Origin: Halomonas qaidamensis
Lineage (GTDB): Bacteria; Pseudomonadota; Gammaproteobacteria; Pseudomonadales; Halomonadaceae
Direction: 5' to 3'
Length of the DNA: 64,000 nucleotides
NCBI RefSeq assembly: GCF_025917315.1
Contig: NZ_CP080627.1
Coordinates: forward strand, 2,790,001 to 2,854,000
The notes below the pieces were generated by a model, which saw only the letters and a program-made list of their open reading frames with translations, was not told the DNA's origin and ran no database searches. Made by a program: the position numbers and the translations under genes. This document shows, in pieces, positions 1 through 8,078 of this stretch (position 1 is the stretch's first letter; the number at the start of each line of letters is the position of its first letter).

Positions 1-1
1 C

Positions 2-3000
2 CTCACAAAACATACAAAACAAGCACTTAAAATAGCCAGCGACCTGTTTAATGGCCATCACGACCGCAATAGTGAAGATGACAATAAAAATAGGGGTAAT
101 AAAGATAGGGTTAATAAAGATATAGTTAATAAAGATATAGTTAATAAAGACAGGGGCAAGGATGATGGCGAAGATGTGGTTTTTTGGGTGACAGCCCTAC
201 ATAAAACGGCGGCTCAGCATAACGCTGACCACAGAAAAACATCAATTTCCATCAGCGCGCATGGCGAGCGGCTACAGCAACTGGCCAGTAAAGCCCGACG
301 GCTTGCCCTTAGTATGGATTTTGCGTTTCTTCTCAACCCTGAGCGGCAGTTACTGTCGATCGGCTTCTCGCTGGACGACGTTAGCCTGGACACAAGTTGC
401 TATGACCTGCTGGCTTCAGAGGCACGGCTGGCCAGCCTGTTCGCCATTGCCAAAGGCGATGTAGCCACTCGCCACTGGTTCCGACTAGGGCGCGCCGCAA
501 CCCCGTTAAAAGAGGGTGCGGCGATGATTTCCTGGTCAGGCTCCATGTTTGAATATCTGATGCCCTCGCTAATAATGCGCGCACCCGCTGGCAGCCTATT
601 GGAGCAAACTAACCGCCTAGTAGTTAAACGCCAGGAAACATACGCCGCACAGTTTTCAGCTCCTTGGGGTATTTCTGAGTCAGGGTATAACGCACGGGAC
701 ATAGAGCATACTTATCAATATTCCAATTTTGGGGTGCCTGGATTAGGGCTAAAGCGTGGTCTATCGGCCGATTTAGTGGTCGCGCCATACGCAACGGGGT
801 TGGCGGCAATGATCGACCCAGAAGGGGCCTTCAAAAATTATCGCCGCCTTGCAGAAATGGGCGCGCTAGGACGCTATGGCTACTACGAAGCGCTAGACCT
901 GACCCGCTCACGGCTCCCCAAAGACGTTAAGCTGGTAATTGTGCGCAGCTACATGGCACACCACCAAGGCATGACCATCGTTGCCATCGCTAATACGCTT
1001 CACCATGGGCAGATGCGACAACGCTTCCACCGCGAACCAATGATTCAGGCGAGCGAGCTATTACTTCAAGAGCAGATTCCAAGGGATGTGGCTATTGCTT
1101 ACCCCCGTGCTGAAGAGGTGAAATCAACCGCTAGCCAAACCATCAACGAAGCACAAACCGTGCGCAAACTTTCAACCTGCGCCAACGGACCTCCGGCGAC
1201 CCACCTGCTCTCAAACGGCAACTACTCTGTCATGTTGACCGCAACAGGTGGCGGCTACAGCCGATGGCACAATCTTGCCATCACTCGCTGGCAACCAGAT
1301 ACCACTCGAGATCACTGGGGAAGCTTTATTTTTCTCCGCGATACGCGACGCCCAAGCGTTTGGAGTGCAACAGGACAATCCCTGGAATCACATACCGGCG
1401 CTAATGACGACGACAACCACGTGTTGTTTGCTGAAGATTATGCCCGCTATGTGCATCGTCACGAGTCTATTTCAAGCCACTTGGACATCCTGGTGTCTGG
1501 GGAAGATAACAGCGAAGTACGCTTGCTAACACTAGCCAACAGTGGACGCCAAACCTGCGATATTGATGTTACAACTTATGCAGAATTAGTACTCACCACG
1601 CCGAGTACCGACAATGCTCACCCTAGCTTCGCCAAAATGTTCGTGGTCACTGAATACCTCCCCGCATTTAATGCCCTTGTGGCTACTCGGCGACGGCGGG
1701 ACCCCAGCGAAGCACAAGTGTGGGTAGCTCAGTTCGCCGTCGTGGAAGGCGATACCGTTGGAGATTTCCAATACGAGACCGACCGCGAGCAATTTATTGG
1801 CCGGGGCCACCGTATTTCCGCAGCAACGGCACTTGCTGAAGGCCAACATTTATCAGGTACGGTGGGGAGTGTCATTGACCCCATTTTTGCATCACGCTAC
1901 TGCCTGAGAATCAAGCCAGGCAAAGCCGCCCATATTGCTTACTGGACGGTCGTTGCCGACTCACGTGAAGCGCTGATGGATTTAATTGACAAACATCATG
2001 ACGTTAGCGCCTTTGAGCGAGCAAAAATGCTCGCTTGGACTCAGGCACAAGTACAACTACGTCATTTGGGCACTCAGCCAGAGGAGGCCGCTGACTTTCA
2101 GCGGTTAGCTGCCCCACTGCTCTATCCAGACGCACGCTTTAGAGCACCTCAGAAAGCGATTCAAAGCGGCGCAGCTCAACAATCGCTGCTATGGCAACAC
2201 GGGATCTCCGGCGATTTACCCATCGTATTGCTCCGGATTCAATCCACTGATGACTTGCCACAATTGCATCAATTACTTCGTGCCCATGAGTATTGGCGCA
2301 TGAAACGTCTCGAAGTCGATGTCGTCATCATCAATGAGCGTGCAACCTCTTACATTCAAGATCTACAGCAAGCCATTGAAGCCACGATTCTCAGCAGTCA
2401 GGCAAGACCCCGACTTCACAGTGGCGATGCCCAGGGAACGGTCTATGCCTTAAGAGCCGATCTAGCAAGCGCCCAGTCATGCTCTCAGCTTCAATCGGTT
2501 GCTCGCGTGGCGCTGATAGCACACCGAGGATCAATTGCCGATCAGCTGTCTATTATGTTGTCCCGACAGAGCACCGAGAAGCCTCCGCTTGTCATTACTA
2601 AACGTGCTCTCCCCAGACAATTGATGGATAAGGCCCACAATCCTCACCAGTTTAAGCGGCCTACACTTGAGCTTTTTAATGGTTGGGGCGGGTTTGCAAA
2701 GCAAGGACGAGAGTATGTCATCATTCTAGAAGCGGGCAGCTCGACACCAGCGCCCTGGATTAATGTCATTGCACATCACCAGTTCGGGTTTCAAGTATCA
2801 GCAGAGGGCGCTGGCTATCTGTGGGCAGACAGCAGCCGAGAAAACCAACTGACACCATGGAGTAATGACCCCGTTATTGACCCAAACGGTGATGTTATTT
2901 ATGTCCGGGATGAAGAATCACTGGCGCTTTATACGGCAACGGCAAGCCCGATTCGTGATTCAGGCCGTTACATTGCGCGCCATGGTTATGGCTATAGTCA

Positions 3001-5176
3001 ATTTGAACATCATACTGATGGGCTTAGCTTATCGCTGCTGCACTTCGTGCCGCGAGATGCTCCGTTGCGCATCTCGCGGTTGAGAATAACAAATCATTCA
3101 AACAGGACGCGCAAGCTCTCTGTGACTGCTTATGCAGAGTGGGTTTTGGGCACGTCGCGAAGCACATCAGCCCCCTTTCTTATCACATCGCAAGCAACAG
3201 AAAGCGGTGCGTTGTTAGTTACCAACCCATGGAATGCCGCCTTCCCAGGCCGGGTGGCTTTCCTCGATATTGGCGAGCAACCTACGCAATGGACAGGCAA
3301 TCGCAGTGAGTTTATCGGCTACGGCAAACACTTAGCTGAACCGGCTGGGTTACGGTGTAAAACGCCGCTTTCTGGCACGTTAGGCGCCGGGCTAGACCCC
3401 TGCGCTGCGCTTCAGCGTCCCGTGACGCTCGTCCCAGGAGAAACCGTCGACATTATCGTACTGCTTGGTCAGGGTGGCTCCAATGACGAAGTTGCCGAGC
3501 TGATTGCCCGTTTTCGTGATGCTGACATTGATGCTGAGCTTGCCAACATTCACGACCATTGGAATACGCAGCTCAATGCCATACGGGTCAAAACACCTGA
3601 TCGGGCAATGGACATCATGTTAAACGGCTGGTTGCTGTATCAGACCATCGCCTGTCGTTTAACGGCTCGCTCAGCGTTTTACCAAGCCAGCGGCGCCTAT
3701 GGCTTCCGCGATCAGTTGCAAGATTGCATGGCATTGACGTTTAGCAATGCTGCTACAACGCGCCAGCATTTACTGCGGGCGGCTTCACGTCAATTCCCTG
3801 AAGGCGATGTACAACACTGGTGGCTGCCCCATTCCGGACAAGGCGTGCGCACGCGTATCTCTGACGACCGGGTTTGGTTGGCCTACGCCTGCGCGCGTTA
3901 TCTCGCAACAACCCAGGACATAGCAGTGCTTGACGAGCCGGTGAGCTTTTTAGACGGCGCGCAGTTGTCATCGCATGAGCACGAACACTTTTTCCAGCCA
4001 ACCACCTCACTGGAAGCCGCCCCACTGTTTGAACACTGCGCACGCGGTCTGGATATTACCCTTTCGCAACTGGGTGAACATGGTTTGCCGCTGATAGGCG
4101 GCGGGGATTGGAATGACGGCATGAACCGGGTGGGTGCTGAGGGCAAGGGAGAAAGTGTATGGCTAGGCTGGTTGCTGCTTAAAACGCTTCATCACTTTGC
4201 GCCAATTGCTGAACAGCGCGAGGCCCAAGCCTGCCACGCGGATGAACCTCAACGCGCCGTTCGTTGGCATCAACACGCTCAGGCGCTACGCATAGCAATT
4301 GAAAACAGCGCTTGGGATGGCCAGTGGTATCGTCGAGCGACTTACGACAACGGCATTTGGCTAGGCAGCAAACAAAGCGATGCATGCCAGATTGATTCCA
4401 TCGCCCAATCATGGGCGGTGCTTTCCGGCGCCAGCGACCCTGAACGGTCGACGCTCGCAATGCACTCGCTGGAGCGCGAACTCATTCTGCATGACCCGCA
4501 GTTAGCGCTGCTTTTTTGGCCTCCCTTTGATCACCCTAAGCAGGACCCCGGCTATATAAGCGGCTACCCGCCAGGTATGCGCGAAAATGGTGGGCAGTAT
4601 AGCCATGCATCAATGTGGGCAATTTTGGCCTTTACCCAACTGGGTGAAGGTGACAAGGCACATCAGCTATTTACACTGCTTAACCCCATCAACCATGCCA
4701 CCACCACGGAAGCGGCTACCCGCTATCGCGTTGAGCCTTATGTGGTGGCTGCTGATGTGTATTCTGTGGCTCCCCATGTGGGCCGAGGAGGCTGGACATG
4801 GTACACCGGCGCCGCCGGTTGGATGTATCAAGCCGGTATAGAGGGTATTTTAGGCATTCGCCGAGAAGCTAGCTGGCTGGTAATTTTTCCATGCCTGCCA
4901 GCTAGCTGGCCGCATTTTAGTGCTGACATTACCCTTGACCAATCGCACTATCATATTAAGGTGATCAACGCGCAAGCTTCTCCAGCGATGTTAGGCCAGA
5001 ATCTATTAAGCCAAACGCTATCAAGCCAGACCCTATCAAGCTCAAGCCAAGCCCTCACTGCAACACTGGATGGCGTTTACTTAGTAGAAACAGGGGTTGG
5101 CATGCCTATTAGGGTGCCGCTAGATAGTCAGCATCATCAACTAGAGATAGTTATCCGGCGATGCGCCCCTGCATAA
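2..5176 (+). CDS. Cyclic beta-1,2-glucan synthase-like protein, C-terminal part (5' end outside window)
   Basis: The frame is open from base 2, so the gene starts upstream; GTG at 176 is not the true start. Full-length cyclic beta-1,2-glucan synthases (NdvB/ChvB family) are around 2,800 residues; about 1,720 codons are here, so the N-terminal GT84 transferase and membrane part are missing. A glucoamylase-like domain comes first (block ISWSGSMFEYLMP near 525-560, then YNARDIEHTYQYSNFG near 690). Two GH94-type beta-sandwich modules follow, starting near 1200 and 2660. The alpha/alpha-barrel domain carries FRDQLQD near 3710 and GGDWNDGMNR near 4100, the position of the GH94 catalytic Asp, then RVEPYVVAADVY. 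The family makes periplasmic cyclic glucans: the GT part polymerises and the GH94 part trims chain length by phosphorolysis. It could help in low-osmolarity survival or host interaction (inference). The family assignment is firm; the product is not proven. Confidence 0.88.
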   Translation, partial: LTKHTKQALKIASDLFNGHHDRNSEDDNKNRGNKDRVNKDIVNKDIVNKDRGKDDGEDVVFWVTALHKTAAQHNADHRKTSISISAHGERLQQLASKARRLALSMDFAFLLNPERQLLSIGFSLDDVSLDTSCYDLLASEARLASLFAIAKGDVATRHWFRLGRAATPLKEGAAMISWSGSMFEYLMPSLIMRAPAGSLLEQTNRLVVKRQETYAAQFSAPWGISESGYNARDIEHTYQYSNFGVPGLGLKRGLSADLVVAPYATGLAAMIDPEGAFKNYRRLAEMGALGRYGYYEALDLTRSRLPKDVKLVIVRSYMAHHQGMTIVAIANTLHHGQMRQRFHREPMIQASELLLQEQIPRDVAIAYPRAEEVKSTASQTINEAQTVRKLSTCANGPPATHLLSNGNYSVMLTATGGGYSRWHNLAITRWQPDTTRDHWGSFIFLRDTRRPSVWSATGQSLESHTGANDDDNHVLFAEDYARYVHRHESISSHLDILVSGEDNSEVRLLTLANSGRQTCDIDVTTYAELVLTTPSTDNAHPSFAKMFVVTEYLPAFNALVATRRRRDPSEAQVWVAQFAVVEGDTVGDFQYETDREQFIGRGHRISAATALAEGQHLSGTVGSVIDPIFASRYCLRIKPGKAAHIAYWTVVADSREALMDLIDKHHDVSAFERAKMLAWTQAQVQLRHLGTQPEEAADFQRLAAPLLYPDARFRAPQKAIQSGAAQQSLLWQHGISGDLPIVLLRIQSTDDLPQLHQLLRAHEYWRMKRLEVDVVIINERATSYIQDLQQAIEATILSSQARPRLHSGDAQGTVYALRADLASAQSCSQLQSVARVALIAHRGSIADQLSIMLSRQSTEKPPLVITKRALPRQLMDKAHNPHQFKRPTLELFNGWGGFAKQGREYVIILEAGSSTPAPWINVIAHHQFGFQVSAEGAGYLWADSSRENQLTPWSNDPVIDPNGDVIYVRDEESLALYTATASPIRDSGRYIARHGYGYSQFEHHTDGLSLSLLHFVPRDAPLRISRLRITNHSNRTRKLSVTAYAEWVLGTSRSTSAPFLITSQATESGALLVTNPWNAAFPGRVAFLDIGEQPTQWTGNRSEFIGYGKHLAEPAGLRCKTPLSGTLGAGLDPCAALQRPVTLVPGETVDIIVLLGQGGSNDEVAELIARFRDADIDAELANIHDHWNTQLNAIRVKTPDRAMDIMLNGWLLYQTIACRLTARSAFYQASGAYGFRDQLQDCMALTFSNAATTRQHLLRAASRQFPEGDVQHWWLPHSGQGVRTRISDDRVWLAYACARYLATTQDIAVLDEPVSFLDGAQLSSHEHEHFFQPTTSLEAAPLFEHCARGLDITLSQLGEHGLPLIGGGDWNDGMNRVGAEGKGESVWLGWLLLKTLHHFAPIAEQREAQACHADEPQRAVRWHQHAQALRIAIENSAWDGQWYRRATYDNGIWLGSKQSDACQIDSIAQSWAVLSGASDPERSTLAMHSLERELILHDPQLALLFWPPFDHPKQDPGYISGYPPGMRENGGQYSHASMWAILAFTQLGEGDKAHQLFTLLNPINHATTTEAATRYRVEPYVVAADVYSVAPHVGRGGWTWYTGAAGWMYQAGIEGILGIRREASWLVIFPCLPASWPHFSADITLDQSHYHIKVINAQASPAMLGQNLLSQTLSSQTLSSSSQALTATLDGVYLVETGVGMPIRVPLDSQHHQLEIVIRRCAPA
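83..157 (+). repeat. Five in-frame 15-bp tandem repeats encoding N-K-D-[RI]-V units
   Basis: Units start at 83, 98, 113, 128 and 143 and encode NKNRG, NKDRV, NKDIV, NKDIV, NKDRG. The third and fourth units are identical. The array lies inside the glucan synthase reading frame, in what appears to be a variable linker just before the glucoamylase-like domain. Unit length is a multiple of three, so copy-number change would keep the frame. Confidence 0.85.
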
Positions 5177-5410
5177 TGACGATGCGATGACTGATTATTT
5201 AATTTCTTGTATAACTTTTATGAATTTATTTCTTTATACGTTAGGGGAGCAATTACTCTACGCGCCCCTAGCAAGCAAGCGGGTTTTTAGTTCAAATTAA
5301 TTTTTTGAAATATTTCTAGTTTGCGATTGAATCTCTCGAAACAGTGTATTAGCCTCGTGAAGGTACAAGAGGCGTACAAAAGAGCGTCGAGTTTAATACA
5401 GCACAGCATT

Positions 5411-5457
5411 TGTAAACGTTAGCATCTGTAAACGTTAGCATTTGAAACCATTAGCAT
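5411..5457 (+). repeat. Three 16-bp-spaced direct repeats upstream of the 5475 gene
   Basis: Two identical copies of tgtaaacgttagcat (5411-5425, 5427-5441) and a diverged third, tgaaaccattagcat (5443-5457), start exactly 16 bp apart. They end 5 bp before the Shine-Dalgarno of the next gene. This could be a regulator binding array or a slippage product. The rest of the 5177-5474 gap is AT-rich with nothing else that I recognise; I see no clear terminator for the glucan synthase gene. Confidence 0.7.
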
Positions 5458-5474
5458 TCACAAGGAGTCGTGGC

Positions 5475-5801
5475 ATGCAACCTAACCAGCTAAGCGATAT
5501 TTCCCGAAAAGGCCTCCAACTGGCCATTCAAGAGATCAGGGAAGAAATGTTTGATACCCCAGAATGCGATTACACCATCGCCAAACTGCTTAGCCATTGC
5601 GGCCAGTTTGAAACAGCTGAACGTCATATCGATGAAATGTTGCTGAAGTGGGGAGCATCACCAGAGGTAACTCGTCTGACCGAGCAGGCCTATACCGATC
5701 TAGTGACATTTAGTGCTGATAATACCGAGTCATTATCTTCTAGCGTGACAAGCCGTCATTCCTCTGCCGATGTAGTTTCTCAACTACCTGCTATTGCATA
5801 A
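5475..5801 (+). CDS. Small protein of unknown function (108 aa)
   Basis: I do not recognise a family. ATG at 5475 is chosen because AGGAG (5463-5467) lies 7 bp upstream; a TTG 11 codons earlier falls in the direct-repeat region and has no ribosome site. The protein has no signal peptide or membrane segment. Residues 1-75 look helical and mixed-charge (EIREEMFDTPECDYTIAKLL, then AERHIDEMLLKWG), and the last 35 residues are Ser/Thr-rich and probably disordered. The helical part vaguely suggests a TPR-like or partner-binding fold, but nothing specific can be claimed. The gene stands alone and faces the minus-strand gene at 5895 across a shared hairpin terminator. Confidence 0.7.
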   Translation: MQPNQLSDISRKGLQLAIQEIREEMFDTPECDYTIAKLLSHCGQFETAERHIDEMLLKWGASPEVTRLTEQAYTDLVTFSADNTESLSSSVTSRHSSADVVSQLPAIA

Positions 5802-5825
5802 CCAATAGCGGCGTGTACTAAACAA

Positions 5826-5896
5826 AACGGCTTGCCCTAATCCCTCAGCATTACCAGTGAGAACGCTGCTAAGGCGGCAAGCCGTTCGATTTTTTT
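5826..5896. terminator. Hairpin terminator between convergent genes
   Basis: aacggcttgcc (5826-5836) pairs perfectly with ggcaagccgtt (5876-5886) around a 39-nt loop region, followed by cgattttttt on the plus strand. The T run reaches the stop codon of the minus-strand gene at 5895. The opposite strand has only a short T-rich tail, so it works best for the plus-strand gene. Confidence 0.7.
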
Positions 5897-6224
5897 AGTC
5901 GAGATGATCCAACGTCACCACAAGATCCTGGGTTGATACGTCTACATTCCAAAAGGTGTAACTGTCCTCATCTTCATCGACTAAACGAATATCGAAGATA
6001 GGACTGTTATAACCCGTAATTGTCACCCGTTGTGTGTCACCATCCATCAGAACGTCATTGCCGAGTACATCTTCTTCCCAGTTTTTCGAGTCTGCAGGGC
6101 TTACGTACATATAGTAAAGGGTATAACCCGTACGATTAGTAATATCTACGTAATAGTCAGCAGCCATGACAAGCGAAGAGCTACACAGCATCAGCAGTGC
6201 AGCCAATAACACTTTTATGCGCAT
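5895..6224 (-). CDS. Small exported protein of unknown function (109 aa)
   Basis: Residues 1-21 form a clear signal peptide (MRIKVLLAALLMLCSSSLVMA, cleavage after AMA-like VMA), so the mature protein of about 88 residues should be periplasmic or secreted. The mature part is acidic and aromatic-rich (YYVDITNRTGYTLYYMYVSP, NWEEDVLG, SYTFWNVDV). The pattern 'N-R-T-G-Y ... Y-V-S-P ... W-E-E-D-V-L-G' recurs, from memory, in small secreted bacterial proteins of unknown function, some of them mis-annotated as argininosuccinate lyase; no enzymatic motif is visible. It probably folds as a small beta-sandwich (inference). It has its own promoter region in the 6225-6400 gap and is a single-gene unit. 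Confidence 0.75.
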   Translation of the reverse strand: MRIKVLLAALLMLCSSSLVMAADYYVDITNRTGYTLYYMYVSPADSKNWEEDVLGNDVLMDGDTQRVTITGYNSPIFDIRLVDEDEDSYTFWNVDVSTQDLVVTLDHLD

Positions 6225-6399
6225 TGATATGTTCCTTATTTTTTTTCTTTTGAGAGAAACAGCAGGTCACAACGTCGTCGCTAAGTGCAAAACCTAGCCA
6301 CCGGCGCAGTATATCGATAAACACTCATTTAAGTGAGCCGTCACTTAACATTTTTTATCACTACAATGGTCGAGTTCTGCGTAACGATGCCTTTCCTGA

Positions 6400-6434
6400 C
6401 CAATGGTGGAAACGTTCTGCCCAATGGTGGAAAC
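6400..6434 (+). repeat. Two direct repeats ccaatggtggaaac, 21 bp apart
   Basis: Identical 14-mers lie at 6400-6413 and 6421-6434, two helical turns apart, just upstream of the promoter and palindrome of the 6503 regulator gene. The spacing is what a protein binding one face of DNA would need. Function is inferred. Confidence 0.6.
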
Positions 6435-6443
6435 ACCCTACAA

Positions 6444-6496
6444 TTGACATCCCACTGTTCTTTATATAGAACGTTCTATAAAAGGAACAGTGGGAT
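6444..6496 (+). promoter_or_regulatory. Promoter overlapped by a 48-bp near-perfect palindrome (probable operator)
   Basis: TTGACA at 6444-6449 is a consensus -35; TAGAAC at 6467-6472 (17-bp spacer) or TATAGA at 6465 is a possible -10. The outer arms atcccactgttc (6449-6460) and gaacagtgggat (6485-6496) pair perfectly. The centre tatagaacgttctata (6465-6480) is itself a perfect palindrome, and both share the centre 6472/6473. The only imperfect positions are one mismatch and one wobble-type pair. The palindrome covers the -10 and ends 6 bp before the regulator's ATG, the classic place for an autoregulatory operator. Confidence 0.7.
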
Positions 6497-6502
6497 AGCA
6501 GT

Positions 6503-7033
6503 ATGGACAAGCACTCATTAATCACGTTAGGCAAGCATTTGCAGTCTTTGCGTCAAGCGCAAGGCTGGTCACTCTCCTATTTAGCTAACGCCGCTGGCAT
6601 TGCCAAATCGAACCTGTGTCGTCTTGAGCAAGGTAATGGCAACCCCACCCTGGACACTCTCTGGCGATTAGCCGTTCAGCTTAATGCACCGTTTGGCACG
6701 CTAGTGGCGCCTATTAGCGTTCCCCTTGGCGAAGATGGCGTGCAGGTGCAGCTGATTGATCAGGGCAAAGGCTCGCCACAAGTCGATGCTTATTGGATGC
6801 GCTGCGCCCCTCATACCCTACGTCACGCTGAAGCCCATACACTCGGCACGCTAGAAACGCTGACGCTCATCAGTGGCTGGCTAGAAGCAGGTCCAGAGGG
6901 AGCCACCACCGTGCTAACGCCTGGAGAGAGCAAAACGTTTCCCGCCGACCAGCCACACTGCTACCGCACCCAAGACCAAGAGGCCACCCTGCTACTCACC
7001 GTTACTTACGGTGAACAAGGGGTCGCACCATGA
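6503..7033 (+). CDS. XRE-family transcriptional regulator with cupin domain
   Basis: The 176-residue protein has an N-terminal helix-turn-helix of the Cro/C1 type (about residues 5-65: LGKHLQSLRQAQGWSLSYLANAAGIAKSNLCRLEQGNGNPTLDTLWRLA). A C-terminal small cupin barrel follows (about 100-175), which in this family senses a small ligand. ATG at 6503 lies directly behind the palindromic operator. Its stop overlaps the start of azlC by 4 bp, so the three genes form one operon and the regulator very probably controls azlCD as well as itself. The ligand is unknown; an amino acid is a reasonable guess given the neighbours. Confidence 0.9.
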   Translation: MDKHSLITLGKHLQSLRQAQGWSLSYLANAAGIAKSNLCRLEQGNGNPTLDTLWRLAVQLNAPFGTLVAPISVPLGEDGVQVQLIDQGKGSPQVDAYWMRCAPHTLRHAEAHTLGTLETLTLISGWLEAGPEGATTVLTPGESKTFPADQPHCYRTQDQEATLLLTVTYGEQGVAP

Positions 7034-7749
7034 CTCATGTCAACCATTCTCCTTGGCGTAGCGCGCTGCAAGGCGTGCGCGAAGCCATCCCGCTGTTGGG
7101 CGGCTATATTCCAGTGGCACTGTCGTTTGGGTTAGTAGCTAGCCAAGCAGGCTTCAGCACCTTGGAAGCCACCGCTATATCCGCCCTGATTTATGCAGGT
7201 GCTTCGCAGTTTCTATTTGTAGGCATGATCGCCACCGGCGCGCCGCTATGGCTGGTAGTGGCAATGACACTACTAATTAACGTGCGCCATGTGGTGTATG
7301 GCCCCAACCTTGCTGAGCTGTTGCCGCGCAGCCGCCACTGGCCATGGCTAATGCATGGCCTCACCGACCAAGTGTTTGCCTTGGCCTTGACTCGGCTTCC
7401 ACAGCTGCCTGACGTAAAGCGCTTTAGCTGGTTTGTCGGCGCATCACTGCTTGCATGGGGCGCATGGATTGTGGGTACAACGGTGGGGGCCACGGCGGGC
7501 GAGGCCTTTACCGCCCGCTGGCCACTACTCGGGGAGATCATGCCTTTCGCACTGCCTGCTCTATTCTTAACCATGGTGGCACCCCGCTTCACCAATCAAC
7601 GCTGGGCAGCCGCCATGGGGTGCGCCATTCTGGCTGCGCTAGGCTTAACCATCGCGGGGTGGAGCAACGTGGCTATTCCGCTGGCTGCCGCTTGCGGCGC
7701 GCTATGCTTCTATACCGTCAAGCTGCAAACCCAAAGGCGACCAGTATGA
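7030..7749 (+). CDS. azlC: AzlC-family branched-chain amino acid exporter, large subunit
   Basis: At 239 residues it has the usual AzlC length. Hydrophobic segments run throughout, with the family block GGYIPVALSFGLVASQAGFS near the N-terminus and YAGASQFLFVGM and NVRHVVYGPNL in the middle (Asn-Val-Arg-His is typical). AzlC works with the small AzlD subunit to export branched-chain amino acids or analogues through the inner membrane. The start ATG overlaps the regulator's stop (ATGA), and azlD overlaps its end in the same way, so the three products are translationally coupled. Confidence 0.93.
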   Translation: MTHVNHSPWRSALQGVREAIPLLGGYIPVALSFGLVASQAGFSTLEATAISALIYAGASQFLFVGMIATGAPLWLVVAMTLLINVRHVVYGPNLAELLPRSRHWPWLMHGLTDQVFALALTRLPQLPDVKRFSWFVGASLLAWGAWIVGTTVGATAGEAFTARWPLLGEIMPFALPALFLTMVAPRFTNQRWAAAMGCAILAALGLTIAGWSNVAIPLAAACGALCFYTVKLQTQRRPV

Positions 7750-8078
7750 GCTTCGAACTATGGCTAGCCGTGGCGGTTTGCGCTATTGGTACCCTACTGA
7801 TGCGCGTGGTGCCGTTCTTATGGATGCAGCGCCGTCTGGGAAGCGATACAGGCATTAATACCATGCCACAGTGGCTAGGCATTCTTGGGCCATTAATGAT
7901 TGCCGCCGTGCTGGGAGTTTCCATTGTGCCGGTCAACCCAACCGCCATTTCATGGCTAGCCACCGCCATCGGGCTTTCCGTGACGTTACTGGTATGGTGG
8001 CGGCTACGCTCGTTAGGCTGGCCCGTGGCGGCAGGTGTTGCGGTGTTCGGCTTGGTGGAGATCGTTGCGACGCTTTAA
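7746..8078 (+). CDS. azlD: AzlD-family branched-chain amino acid exporter, small subunit
   Basis: The start is ATG at 7746, overlapping the azlC stop by 4 bp; a longer reading frame opening at 7455 only overlaps azlC out of frame. The 110-residue protein has three or four membrane segments and begins MSFELWLAVAVCAIGTLLMR, typical of AzlD (many members begin with a helix followed by R and a P-x-x-L segment, here RVVPFLW). It pairs with AzlC in the membrane. Its TAA stop shares a TTAA palindrome with the stop of the opposing serine hydrolase gene. Confidence 0.9.
   Translation: MSFELWLAVAVCAIGTLLMRVVPFLWMQRRLGSDTGINTMPQWLGILGPLMIAAVLGVSIVPVNPTAISWLATAIGLSVTLLVWWRLRSLGWPVAAGVAVFGLVEIVATL

Noticed and set aside
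7455..7745. Long upstream extension of azlD
   Set aside because: It overlaps azlC out of frame; the ATG at 7746 overlapping the azlC stop is the real start.
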